64,000 bases of DNA. It comes from Guyparkeria sp016278265. Lineage in GTDB: Bacteria > Pseudomonadota > Gammaproteobacteria > Halothiobacillales > Halothiobacillaceae. The notes under the pieces were generated by a model that saw only the letters and a program-made list of their open reading frames with translations, searched no databases and was not told the DNA's origin. A program made the position numbers and the translations under genes. How positions within the stretch are numbered: position 1 is the stretch's first letter; each line of letters opens with the position of its first letter. The stretch lies in NCBI RefSeq assembly GCF_044582145.1, contig NZ_JBDODO010000002.1; one strand, 5' to 3'. Below are positions 28,362-36,826 of this stretch, piece after piece.

Positions 28362-29932
28362 CCGTTGCCCGCGACGGCCTCCGGCATGCCCTGAACCAGG
28401 GGTTTGACGCCCTAGAGGAGGCACGGGAATCCTTCGAGGCGCCGATGGCCGTGCGCGAAGTCGGCCGGGTCATCAGTGTCTCCACCGGCATCGCGCGGGT
28501 CAGCGGTCTGCCCAACGTGGGCTACGAGGAGTTGCTGGTGTTCCCGGGAGGGATCTTCGGCATTGCCTTCAATCTCGACGAACAGGAAATCGGCGTGGTG
28601 CTCTTGGGTGAGTACCGTCACCTGCAGGCAGGCGACGAGGTCCAACGCACGGGACGGGTCATGGACGTGCCGGTGGGCGAGACCATGATCGGGCGGGTGG
28701 TCGACCCGCTCGGTCGGCCGCTCGACGAGCGGCACCCCCCGCAAGCCAGCCGACGCATGCCGATCGAGCGAACGGCACCGGCAATCATGGATCGCGCCGC
28801 CGTCTCGGTCCCGCTGCAGACGGGCCTCAAAGTGATCGACGCCCTGATTCCCATCGGCCGGGGCCAGCGTGAACTGATTTTGGGCGACCGCCAGACCGGC
28901 AAGAGCAGCATCGCGATCGACACCATCCTCAACCAGCGCGGCAAGGACGTGTTTTGCGTCTATTGCGCAATCGGACAACGCACCGCCTCGGTGGCCAAGG
29001 CCGTGGCTACATTGCAGGCCCATGGGGCGATGGAATACACCACCGTGGTGGTGACCGAAGGCAACCAAGCGCCCGGTCTGGCCTACATCGCGCCCTACGC
29101 GGCGACCACCATCGCCGAATACCTGATGACCGAAGGCCAGGACGTGCTGATCGTCTACGACGATCTGACCCAGCACGCGCGTGCCTACCGCGAGCTGTCG
29201 CTTCTGCTGCGCCGGCCGCCGGGACGCGAGGCCTTCCCGGGGGATATCTTCTACATCCATTCGCGCCTGTTGGAACGGGCCACGCATCTGCGCTCGGAGA
29301 AAGGAGGCGGCTCCCTGACCGCCTTGCCGATCATCGAAACCGAGGCCCAGGACATCTCCGCCTACATCCCCACCAACCTGATCTCGATCACCGACGGCCA
29401 GATTTTCCTCTCGCCCTCCCTGTTCGAGCTGGGCATGCTGCCGGCTGTCGATGTCGGCAAGTCGGTGTCCCGCGTGGGCGGCAAGGCGCAGCGCAAGGCA
29501 TTGCGGGAAGTGGCGGGCGATCTCAAGCTGGCCTATGCGCAGTTCGAGGAACTGGAGAGCTTCGCCCGTTTCGGCGCCCGCCTGGACGACGAAACGCGCC
29601 GGGTGATCGAGCATGGCCGACGCATCCGCGCCTGTCTCAAGCAGCCCGAGGCCAAACCCGTGCCACTCGCCGAACAGATCGTGCTCGTGGTGGCCTTGAG
29701 TGAGCAGCTGTTCGACGAAATCCCGCTGGCCAAGATGCCCGAGGCGGAAAGACGGGTCCGATCCATGGTGGCCGACCTGGACGAATCCCTTCGGGAATCC
29801 CTGGCCGCAGGCACGTCCCTCTCCGATTCGCAGCGCGCCTCCATCATCGAGGCCGCGCGTGAGGCATTGCAGCCATTCCTCGGCGAGAAAAACGAGGACG
29901 CAGGCGACGACCAGTCGGAGTCGCGGACATGA
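28358..29932 (+). CDS. atpA: N-type ATPase subunit alpha
   Basis: The non-catalytic nucleotide-binding alpha subunit is 524 residues. It has Walker A GDRQTGKSS at about 178-186, VYCAIGQRTASVAKAVATL, the DVLIVYDDLTQHARAYRELSLLLRRPPGREAFPGDIFYIHSRLLERA block, and VGKSVSRVGGKAQ with the catalytic arginine finger. An acidic tail ends EKNEDAGDDQSESRT. Its ATG overlaps the atpF stop (ATGA) and its own stop overlaps atpG in the same way. Confidence 0.95.
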   Translation: MTVARDGLRHALNQGFDALEEARESFEAPMAVREVGRVISVSTGIARVSGLPNVGYEELLVFPGGIFGIAFNLDEQEIGVVLLGEYRHLQAGDEVQRTGRVMDVPVGETMIGRVVDPLGRPLDERHPPQASRRMPIERTAPAIMDRAAVSVPLQTGLKVIDALIPIGRGQRELILGDRQTGKSSIAIDTILNQRGKDVFCVYCAIGQRTASVAKAVATLQAHGAMEYTTVVVTEGNQAPGLAYIAPYAATTIAEYLMTEGQDVLIVYDDLTQHARAYRELSLLLRRPPGREAFPGDIFYIHSRLLERATHLRSEKGGGSLTALPIIETEAQDISAYIPTNLISITDGQIFLSPSLFELGMLPAVDVGKSVSRVGGKAQRKALREVAGDLKLAYAQFEELESFARFGARLDDETRRVIEHGRRIRACLKQPEAKPVPLAEQIVLVVALSEQLFDEIPLAKMPEAERRVRSMVADLDESLRESLAAGTSLSDSQRASIIEAAREALQPFLGEKNEDAGDDQSESRT

Positions 29933-30807
29933 CCGGGCACACCGTGGATCTGCGCCGCAAGATAGACAACGCCAAGGAGCTGCATGCGGTGGTGCAGACC
30001 ATGAAGGCCATGGCGGCATCGAGCATCGGGCAATACGAGCAGTCCGTTGAGTCGGTGGGCGATTACTACCGCACCGTGTCCCTCGGGTTGACGGCCCGTC
30101 TGCGCCAGCGAAACGCCATGACGTCCCTCCCCGCAGAACACCGGAACGAGCAGCGTCCCGTGATCGCGGTCGTCTTCGGCTCCGATCAGGGACTGGCCGG
30201 GCAGTTCAACGAGAAGATCGCCGACTTCGCCCTCGACCATCTACGCGGTCGGGAAGACCTCCTGCACCTCTGGGCCGTTGGCGAGCGAGTGGAGAGTCGA
30301 TTGACGGGGGCCGGCCTGACAATCAGAGGACGCTTCAACGTGCCCAATGCCGTCCAGGCCATCCCGCCTCTGGTGGGGCGGATACTGGTGGCCAACGAAA
30401 CACAGCTGGCACAGGCCGAGCATGCCGAAATGCAGCTGTTTTACAACCAACCCGCCTCGGGCGCCGTGTTCGAGCCGGTCCATCAGCGCCTGCTTCCCTT
30501 GGACCGCGCTTGGATCGCGTCCCTGATCGAGACCCCCTGGCCCACGGACAACCTGCCGGAAGTGGTGGGTGACAGCCGCGTCACACTGCAAGCCCTGGTG
30601 AGGGAATACCTGTTCGTCTCGCTGTTTCGTGCCTGCGCCGAATCCCTCGCCAGCGAGAACGCAAGCCGTCTGGCGGCCATGCAGCGCGCGGACAAGAATA
30701 TCGAGGAATTGCTGGAGCAGTTGAACACCTCATTCCATCGGCAACGCCAGAGCGCCATCGATGCCGAGCTGTTTGACCTGATCGCGAGCTTCGAGGCCCT
30801 GGAATAG
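29929..30807 (+). CDS. atpG: N-type ATPase subunit gamma
   Basis: The gamma subunit is the rotor shaft. The 292-residue protein has the N-terminal helix TVDLRRKIDNAKELHAVVQTMKAMAASSIGQYE and the C-terminal helix FRACAESLASENASRLAAMQRADKNIEELLEQLN, which together form the shaft, and VFGSDQGLAGQFNEKI in the Rossmann part. It is the last gene of the atpDCQRBEFAG operon. The following 225 bp to rimK show no gene and no strong terminator. Confidence 0.94.
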   Translation: MTGHTVDLRRKIDNAKELHAVVQTMKAMAASSIGQYEQSVESVGDYYRTVSLGLTARLRQRNAMTSLPAEHRNEQRPVIAVVFGSDQGLAGQFNEKIADFALDHLRGREDLLHLWAVGERVESRLTGAGLTIRGRFNVPNAVQAIPPLVGRILVANETQLAQAEHAEMQLFYNQPASGAVFEPVHQRLLPLDRAWIASLIETPWPTDNLPEVVGDSRVTLQALVREYLFVSLFRACAESLASENASRLAAMQRADKNIEELLEQLNTSFHRQRQSAIDAELFDLIASFEALE

Positions 30808-31032
30808 GAAAAGGCACAGACACGTCGCCCGGTTGGGTTGGCCCGGCGGCGAAAACGCCTGGACCAAGGGACGGGGGCAAGCCAGACTCGGCTCACCTTC
30901 CGCCCATCGCTTGCGAATTGCGGACATCCCGCCTTCCGGCGGATTCCCGCTGCCAACCACGCGGGTTTTCTCCTACAGTTGGGTTATCGCTCACCACCGA
31001 GCCCTTCTAAAACGAAACAACCGGATGCCTGC

Positions 31033-31953
31033 ATGAAAATCGCTATTCTCTCGCGCAACCCCAAGCTGTATTCGACGCAACGCCTGGTCGAGGCGGCCAA
31101 CGAGCGCGGCCACGAGGTACGCGTGCTCGACGTGCTGCGCGTCTACATGAACATCACCTCCAACAAGCCCAGCGTGCACTACAAGGGGGAGACCCTCACG
31201 GACTTCGACGCGGTCATTCCACGCATCGGCGCCTCGGTGACCTTCTACGGCGCCTCGGTACTGCGCCAGTTCGAGATGATGGGCACCTTCTCGCTCAACG
31301 AGTCGGTCGCCATCAGCCGCTCGCGCGACAAGTTGCGCTCATTGCAACTGCTGTCGCGCAAGGGCATCGGGCTGCCGGTCACGGGGTTTGCGCACCGGCC
31401 GGATGACGTCGAAGACCTGATCAAGATGGTCGGCGGCGCTCCGCTGGTGATCAAGTTGCTGGAAGGCACGCAAGGGATCGGCGTGGTGCTGGCCGAGACC
31501 AACCAAGCTGCCGAGAGCGTGATCGAGGCGTTCATGGGCCTCAAGGCCAACATCCTGGTGCAGGAATACATCAAGGAGGCCGGCGGGGCGGACATCCGCT
31601 GCTTCGTCATCGGCGACAAGGTGGTGGCCGCGATGAAGCGCCAAGGCAAGGAAGGAGAATTCCGCTCCAACCTGCACCGTGGCGGATCGGCCAGCCTGAT
31701 CCGCATCACCCCCGAGGAGCGCTCCACCGCCGTGCGGGCCGCCAAGACGATGGGGCTGAACGTCGCCGGCGTCGATCTGCTGCGCTCCAACCACGGCCCG
31801 GTCGTCATGGAGGTCAACTCCTCGCCCGGGCTGGAGGGCATCGAGGCGGCCACCGGCAAGGACATCGCCGGGACACAGATCCAGTTCATCGAGAAAAAGC
31901 TGGCCGAGCGTCGCTCCGGCAGCAGCCTGACACGCACCCGTGGGCGGGGCTGA
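31033..31953 (+). CDS. rimK: RimK-type alpha-L-glutamate ligase
   Basis: RimK adds glutamates to the C-terminus of ribosomal protein S6. The 306-residue ATP-grasp protein starts MKIAILSRNPKLYSTQRLVEAA. It contains SRDKLRSLQLLSRKGIGLP, the ATP-binding VIKLLEGTQGIGVVLAET, the IKEAGGADIRCFVIGDKVVAAMKRQ metal/ATP region and the VMEVNSSPGLEGIE grasp end. A basic tail (RRSGSSLTRTRGRG) extends it. The two genes immediately downstream are an aspartoacylase-like hydrolase and a RimB-like protease, forming a three-gene cluster. Confidence 0.94.
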   Translation: MKIAILSRNPKLYSTQRLVEAANERGHEVRVLDVLRVYMNITSNKPSVHYKGETLTDFDAVIPRIGASVTFYGASVLRQFEMMGTFSLNESVAISRSRDKLRSLQLLSRKGIGLPVTGFAHRPDDVEDLIKMVGGAPLVIKLLEGTQGIGVVLAETNQAAESVIEAFMGLKANILVQEYIKEAGGADIRCFVIGDKVVAAMKRQGKEGEFRSNLHRGGSASLIRITPEERSTAVRAAKTMGLNVAGVDLLRSNHGPVVMEVNSSPGLEGIEAATGKDIAGTQIQFIEKKLAERRSGSSLTRTRGRG

Positions 31954-31957
31954 GCGC

Positions 31958-32992
31958 ATGCGCGAGGCCTTCGAGATCGCCGGTCACAGCATCGCCCCGG
32001 GCGAGCGAGCCCTGGTGGACCTGCCCATGCCCAAGCTCAGCTCGCGCACCAACCTGAACATGCCGGTCCACGTGCTTCACGGCCGACGGGACGGCCCCAC
32101 CCTGTTCATCTGCGCGGCACTCCATGGCGACGAACTCAACGGCGTGGAGATCATCCGCCGTGTCCTGAAAACACGCTCGCTGGGTCGGTTGCGGGGCACT
32201 CTGATCGCCGTGCCCGTGGTCAATGCCTATGGCCTGATCCACGAGAGCCGCTACCTGCCCGACCGACGCGACCTCAACCGGTCGTTCCCAGGCTCGGATC
32301 AGGGGTCCCTGGCCGCCCGTCTGGCCAACCTGTTCCTCGAGGAAGTGGTCTCCCGTTGCAGCCATGGCATCGACCTGCATACCGGCGCCATTCACCGCCC
32401 CAATCTGCCGCAGATTCGCGCCGACCTGGACGATGACGAAACGCTGCAACTGGCGCGCGCGTTCGGTGTGCCGGTCCTGCTGAACGCCTCGCTGCGGGAT
32501 GGCTCGCTGCGGGGCGCCGCCGGCGACTTGGGCATCCCCACCCTGCTCTACGAGGCCGGTGAAGCCCTGCGCTTTGACGAGGTCTCCATCCGCGCGGGGG
32601 TGGTCGGGGTGCTCAACGTGATGCGCAAACTGGAGATGCTGCCACCCTCCAAACGCAAAACCGACAAATGGCGTGAACCCGTCGTGTCCCGGCGCAGCGC
32701 CTGGGTACGCGCCCCGGAAAGCGGCATGCTCAGCACCGTGCTGCCGCTGGGCGCGCAGGTAGCGAAGGATGAAACACTGGGTTATATCGCTGACCCCTAC
32801 AGCGGCCAGCGCGAGGCCATCGTCTCGAATGCCGATGGAATCATCATCGGCCGGCTGGAACTTCCGCTCGTCCACGAGGGCGACGCCGTCTACCACATTG
32901 CCCGCTTCGAGACGGACGCGGGTGACGTGGCCTTGCAGGTCGGCCACTTCCACGCCGATCACGCCGATGACCAGGATGCCGTCGAGAACTAA
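31958..32992 (+). CDS. Succinylglutamate desuccinylase/aspartoacylase family protein
   Basis: This 344-residue M14-like zinc hydrolase resembles AstE/aspartoacylase. Zinc ligands are seen in ICAALHGDELNGVEIIRR (H and E) and GIDLHTGAIHRPNLPQ (H). The C-terminal beta domain (about 250-344) has APESGMLSTVLPLGAQVAKDETLGYIADPYSG, a lipoyl-like fold. Placed 4 nt after rimK and 9 nt before rimB, it may act on glutamyl or acyl modifications of the same substrates; this is inference from context. The start is ATG 31958. Confidence 0.85.
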   Translation: MREAFEIAGHSIAPGERALVDLPMPKLSSRTNLNMPVHVLHGRRDGPTLFICAALHGDELNGVEIIRRVLKTRSLGRLRGTLIAVPVVNAYGLIHESRYLPDRRDLNRSFPGSDQGSLAARLANLFLEEVVSRCSHGIDLHTGAIHRPNLPQIRADLDDDETLQLARAFGVPVLLNASLRDGSLRGAAGDLGIPTLLYEAGEALRFDEVSIRAGVVGVLNVMRKLEMLPPSKRKTDKWREPVVSRRSAWVRAPESGMLSTVLPLGAQVAKDETLGYIADPYSGQREAIVSNADGIIIGRLELPLVHEGDAVYHIARFETDAGDVALQVGHFHADHADDQDAVEN

Positions 32993-33001
32993 GGACCAGA
33001 A

Positions 33002-33454
33002 ATGAACGATAACGACCGCGACGGGCTGCGAAGGCTCGGCTGGCGCGAATGGATCGCCCTGCCCGACCTGAACATCCCGCGCATCAAGGCCAAGGTGGAT
33101 ACCGGGGCGCGCACGTCCTGCCTGCACGCCTTTTTCATCGAGCCCTTCCGCCGCGACAACCGCGACTGGGTGCGCCTGTCCGTGCACCCAGTCCAGCGAG
33201 ACGCCCAAACCGTGGTTCATTGCGAGGCCGAGCTACTCGACCAGCGACTGGTCACAGATTCCGGCGGGCATCGCGAGAATCGCTACGTAATCGCCACCCG
33301 GGCGGTGATCGGCGGCGAGGCACAGCCCATGGAGTTGACCCTGACTGACCGTGACAGCATGCGCTTTCGCATGCTGCTGGGGCGCAAGGCATTGGAAGAC
33401 CGCTTTCTGGTCGACACGGCAGCGTCCTATCTCGCCGGCGCGCCGCGCGGCTGA
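33002..33454 (+). CDS. rimB: ATP-dependent zinc protease family protein, RimB-like
   Basis: This 150-residue retropepsin-like protein (Zn_protease, DUF785) has the aspartyl-protease-like KVDTGARTSCLHA at about residues 31-43 and a C-terminal RMLLGRKALEDRFLVDTAASYL. In Pseudomonas the RimB protein of the rimABK operon trims poly-glutamate tails made by RimK on S6; the adjacency here supports the same role. The ATG is 9 nt after the preceding stop. It is convergent with the CBS gene only 3 nt away. Confidence 0.85.
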   Translation: MNDNDRDGLRRLGWREWIALPDLNIPRIKAKVDTGARTSCLHAFFIEPFRRDNRDWVRLSVHPVQRDAQTVVHCEAELLDQRLVTDSGGHRENRYVIATRAVIGGEAQPMELTLTDRDSMRFRMLLGRKALEDRFLVDTAASYLAGAPRG

Positions 33455-33457
33455 CAC

Positions 33458-33898
33458 TCAACCGACGCTCTGGTCAGATGGATCGATCGCCGCGCGGAGC
33501 AGATCCACCAGCCGTATGATTCCCACCAGCCGACCATCCCCGTCGAGTACCGGGATATCCTCGACTCGCCGCTCCATGTGCGGATGAAGTACCTGGTGGA
33601 CGTGGTCGTCGATCCGCGCGGAGATGAAGTGTCGATCCATGAACTCGTCCACCGACCCGCCCGTTACCCGCTCAAGCATCTGGCGGCGGCTGTGCGTCGG
33701 CCGATGCGCCGACAGCAACACGCCCGCCAGCCGGCGGAACCCTAGGTGGCCAACGACTCGCCCCTCGGCATCGGTGACGTAGACATCCCGGCATTCCGGC
33801 TCGGCCAGCAGCGCGCGGGCCGCCTCCTCGAGCGAGGTGTCCCGCTCGACCGTCACCCCGGTCACGGCGTGCCGCTCCAACCAATCGGCAATCTTCAT
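33458..33898 (-). CDS. CBS domain-containing protein
   Basis: This 146-residue protein is made of two CBS motifs: VERDTSLEEAARALLAEPECRDVYVTDAEGRVVGHLGFR at the N-terminus and HPHMERRVEDIPVLDGDGRLVGIIRLVDLLRA at the C-terminus, joined by a helical linker. CBS pairs bind adenine nucleotides and gate transporters or enzymes. It overlaps the antiporter stop by 4 nt (ATGA), so it is probably a regulatory partner of that transporter. Confidence 0.85.
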   Translation of the reverse strand: MKIADWLERHAVTGVTVERDTSLEEAARALLAEPECRDVYVTDAEGRVVGHLGFRRLAGVLLSAHRPTHSRRQMLERVTGGSVDEFMDRHFISARIDDHVHQVLHPHMERRVEDIPVLDGDGRLVGIIRLVDLLRAAIDPSDQSVG

Positions 33899-35097
33899 TT
33901 CGCCTCTCCTCCGGCCTGCTCTAGGCCGATTTCACCCGCCCGACGCAGGCCGTAGCGTACCGAGATCGCCCCGACCGCCTCGGTCAGCAGGGTCGTGGCA
34001 GTGATGAGGTTGACGATGACCTGGCCGGCCTGCGAGAACCCCGGCTGATGCACCAGCAGCAGCGCCAGCCCGATGGCCACGCCCCCCTGCGGAAACAGCC
34101 CGAAACCGACGTTTGACCAGACCGCTCGCGGTGCGCCGGCCAGCCGGGCGCCGCTGCCGCCGCCAACGAACAGGCCAACGCCGCGGGCGATGAAATAGGC
34201 CAGCATAAGCGGCCAGTAGTCGATCACGGCCGTGGGGTCAAAATGCAGGCCGGCAAAGGTGAAGAACAGCACGAAGACGGCTTCCTCGAGGTCCTCGACC
34301 GGCTCGAATAGTCGCTCGGCGTTCGGCCCACAGAACCAACGCACCGAGACGCCGAGCGCCATCGCCGCCAGCAGCGCCGAGAACCCGGCCCACTCGGCCA
34401 ATCCGACAGTCAGGAGAACCCCCCCCAGCAACAACGGCAGCAGCATGCTCTGCTCATGCAAACGCCGCGACAGGCGCTCGATCAGAAAACCACCGAGACC
34501 GCCGACCAGCAGGGCTGCCCCGATCTCCCAGAAAACGGTGCCCAGCGCCGCGCCGAGCGATTCGCTGCCCACCGCCGCCAGTACCAGCGCGAAGATGAGG
34601 ATCCCGAGGGCGTCATCGATCGCCACCATGCCCAGCAGCGTGGTGGTCAACTGCCCGCGGGCACGAAACTGGTGCACCACCGCCACGATGGCCGCGGGGG
34701 CCGTGGCAGGGGCGATGGCGGCGAGCACCAGTGCGAACGACCACAGCGGCAGGTCGGCCACCGTCACCCCCAGCAGCAGGACCGCGCCGAGCACCGCCAG
34801 AAAGGCGCCCGACACCTCACCCAGTGTCGCCCCGACGATGCTCCAACCAAGACGGCGCAACTGCCCGAGAGAGATGGCCCCGCCGATCACGTAGGCGATG
34901 ATGCCGAGAGCGACCGAGACCAACGGCTGGGTCCAGTCGGTATCCGTCATGCCCAGCCAATCGCCGAGGAGAGCGGGCGCGAACAGCATCCCGATCAGGA
35001 TGTAGCCGACCACCCGTGGCACGCCGAAATAATGACTACCCAGGGTGCCGAATATCAGCCCGACCAGTAACAGAATGCCGATCAGCAGTATTTCCAC
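33895..35097 (-). CDS. Cation:proton antiporter (CPA2, Kef/NapA-like)
   Basis: This 400-residue membrane protein has about 11-12 helices of the sodium/hydrogen exchanger fold. It starts MEILLIGILLLVGLIFGTLGSHYFGVPRVVGYILIGMLFAPALLG. A central region APATAPAAIVAVVHQFRARGQLTTTLLGMVAIDDALGILIFALVLA contains the DD pair typical of electrogenic family members. The C-terminal TrkA domains of Kef proteins are absent; the translationally coupled CBS protein may replace them. Ion specificity (Na+ or K+) cannot be read from sequence. Confidence 0.88.
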   Translation of the reverse strand: MEILLIGILLLVGLIFGTLGSHYFGVPRVVGYILIGMLFAPALLGDWLGMTDTDWTQPLVSVALGIIAYVIGGAISLGQLRRLGWSIVGATLGEVSGAFLAVLGAVLLLGVTVADLPLWSFALVLAAIAPATAPAAIVAVVHQFRARGQLTTTLLGMVAIDDALGILIFALVLAAVGSESLGAALGTVFWEIGAALLVGGLGGFLIERLSRRLHEQSMLLPLLLGGVLLTVGLAEWAGFSALLAAMALGVSVRWFCGPNAERLFEPVEDLEEAVFVLFFTFAGLHFDPTAVIDYWPLMLAYFIARGVGLFVGGGSGARLAGAPRAVWSNVGFGLFPQGGVAIGLALLLVHQPGFSQAGQVIVNLITATTLLTEAVGAISVRYGLRRAGEIGLEQAGGEAK

Positions 35098-35164
35098 GAA
35101 TCCTCCTCGTCTCGCGCCGGTGCCGACGCCGGATCGTCTCCTCAGGAACCTTTTGCCCCAGTGT

Positions 35165-35171
35165 CTATACT
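35165..35171 (+). promoter_or_regulatory. Sigma-S-type -10 upstream of the entericidin-like genes
   Basis: TCTATACTAAG (core CTATACT 35165-35171) matches the extended -10 favoured by RpoS (KCTATACTTAA). The start would be near 35178, with a 35-nt leader to the first lipoprotein. E. coli ecnB is also RpoS-dependent, which fits. Confidence 0.55.
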
Positions 35172-35212
35172 AAGTGGTGTCACACGCACAAAAATGAAAA
35201 AGGGGAAGCAAC

Positions 35213-35365
35213 ATGATGGTTTCAATTCTCAAGCGCATGAGCCTGCTCGTCCTCCTTGCCGGCCCGCTCGCCTTTCTGTCCGGCTGCAACACGATGGAAG
35301 GACTGGGCCAGGATACCCAGGATCTGGGTGAATCGATCGAAGGCGAAGCCGACGATCACGATTGA
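35213..35365 (+). CDS. Entericidin A/B family small lipoprotein (first copy)
   Basis: The 50-residue product has an N-terminal basic segment, a hydrophobic core LLVLLAGPLAFLSGC, and lipidation Cys25, followed by the entericidin motif CNTMEGLGQDTQDLGESIEG. It is preceded by AAGGGGAAG. Entericidins are cell-envelope lipoproteins first described as an antidote/toxin pair in E. coli, but many members have no proven toxicity. A second copy follows at 35520, and a terminator lies between them. Confidence 0.8.
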   Translation: MMVSILKRMSLLVLLAGPLAFLSGCNTMEGLGQDTQDLGESIEGEADDHD

Positions 35366-35393
35366 GGCCATCCGCCATCCGGGTGACTCGAGG

Positions 35394-35424
35394 CCACGCC
35401 CGGCAGGGTTCTGCGTGGTTTTTT
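35394..35424 (+). terminator. Intrinsic terminator after the first entericidin gene
   Basis: CCACGC (35394-35399), 13-nt loop, GCGTGG (35413-35418), then TTTTTT. It would end most transcripts before the second copy. Confidence 0.75.
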
Positions 35425-35519
35425 GATCCCGCTTATCCCGGTGCAGCAACGCGGAACGCGGCGGCATCAATCGAACGCCTGCCGACGAGGCCCCACACAA
35501 TGCACACGGAGAGCCAGCC

Positions 35520-35669
35520 ATGATCAATCGACTCATCAGCATCACCTTCCTCGCCGGCCTGCTGGCCCTGACCGCCGGCTGCAACACCATGGAAGGCCTC
35601 GGCGAGGACATCACGAGCCTCGGCAACGCCATCGAAGGTTCGGCCAACGAAAACAAGAACGAAGACTGA
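35520..35669 (+). CDS. Entericidin A/B family small lipoprotein (second copy)
   Basis: The 49-residue product starts MINRLISITFLAGLLALTAGC, with Cys21 as the lipidation site, followed by CNTMEGLGEDITSLGNAIEG, nearly identical to the first copy after the Cys, and a hydrophilic Asn/Glu/Lys tail. GAGAGCC lies upstream as a weak ribosome-binding site. Tandem arrangement and shared motif suggest local duplication. It is convergent with the hydrolase pseudogene 3 nt away. Confidence 0.8.
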   Translation: MINRLISITFLAGLLALTAGCNTMEGLGEDITSLGNAIEGSANENKNED

Positions 35670-35672
35670 TAG

Positions 35673-36727
35673 TTAGGGAATGTTGTCAGCCTTCTGGCCC
35701 GGGGGCCGCGACACGATCCGTGTCAACGCCTCGGTGAATTTCACTGACACCTCCTCCCAGGGAAAATGCACGCATCCCGTTAGCACCTCGACCCGCGCCA
35801 GCGACAGATTCGCCTGCAGGGCAGCGAGGCTCTCGGGCATAAACAGGTCGGCCCGGCAGCCGATAAAATCAATCGGCATGTCCCATTTCCGGATGGTGGC
35901 GTACTCGACCGGGTTCGCCCGGTACGCCCGCCAGCCCTCGATGTTTAACGTCGCGAAGAAGTCCGAGGCATCGAACTGCTCCGCATACCGCTGACCCTGT
36001 GCGTAATCGAGGAAATAGCTGGGTAACGCGCGTGCCATCTGATGACGCGCGGTCGTTGCCGGATCCGCCTCTTGCCCGATCCGCTGCTCCCAGGCCTGCT
36101 CGCCATCCCAAGCCTCGCCCAGTTCCTTGGCCCGGCGCCGATCGATCTGCTCGACCACGTCCCGCATCGCGCGGCGTTCCGGGTTGACGGGCTTGATCAG
36201 CACCAGGCGCTGCACCGATTCGGGATGGGCCCGCGTGTAGAGCAGCGCCATCAGTGCGCCCCAGGAATGCCCCAGCAGCACGACCGGCCGCTTGCCGGCC
36301 AACCACACCCGGCGCAAGGCCTCTATCTGGGCCACCCAGGCGTCCAGCAGGGCCTGCCCGGTCCGCGCTTTCCCGATGGCCACGTTCTCGCCCACCCCAG
36401 CATATCCATGATGGCCGTCCGGTAACCCAACTCGGCGAGTCGACGTTGCACCGGCTCGAGGTTCCAACTGAAAAACCCCGGTCCGCCGCCGAGAACAATC
36501 ACCGGCGGGTCGCTCGCCTCACCCATGCTGTGATAGCGCAGCGTGCGATCGCCCATGGCGAAGGTCTGCGCCGGGGTGGAAAAACCGGCGCCGAGCACGT
36601 CGGACGACCAACACCATGCAGCCAGGCCGAGAAACACCACTCCCTGCAGGCCGCCGAGCCAATGGCTTCGGCATCGATCGAAACATCCACCACGATCCAT
36701 GCATCCGTCCTCGTGCCACAGTTGCAA
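35673..36727 (-). pseudogene. Alpha/beta hydrolase (prolyl aminopeptidase-like), frameshifted
   Basis: Two adjacent frames make one alpha/beta hydrolase. The N-terminal part (from about 36727) has a signal-like segment, then DRTLRYHSMG, the oxyanion region VIVLGGGPGFFSWNLEP and LAELGYRTAIMDMLGW. The sequence then continues in another frame with GENVAIGKARTGQALLDAWVAQIEALRRVWLAGKRPVVLLGHSWGALMALLY (nucleophile Ser in GHSWG) to the end. The frame change lies at about 36391-36399 in a G-run on the minus strand and is repaired by one added G. It may be a real pseudogene or a sequencing indel; the start is uncertain (36700 is an alternative). Confidence 0.75.
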
Positions 36728-36826
36728 TCAAGCCTAGCGTCAAACCCTTGTCCGCGCAGCAGATCCGGCCAAACTTGCCTACGCTCCGGACACGCCTCAC
36801 AACGCATCACCGAACGGAGGTCAATC

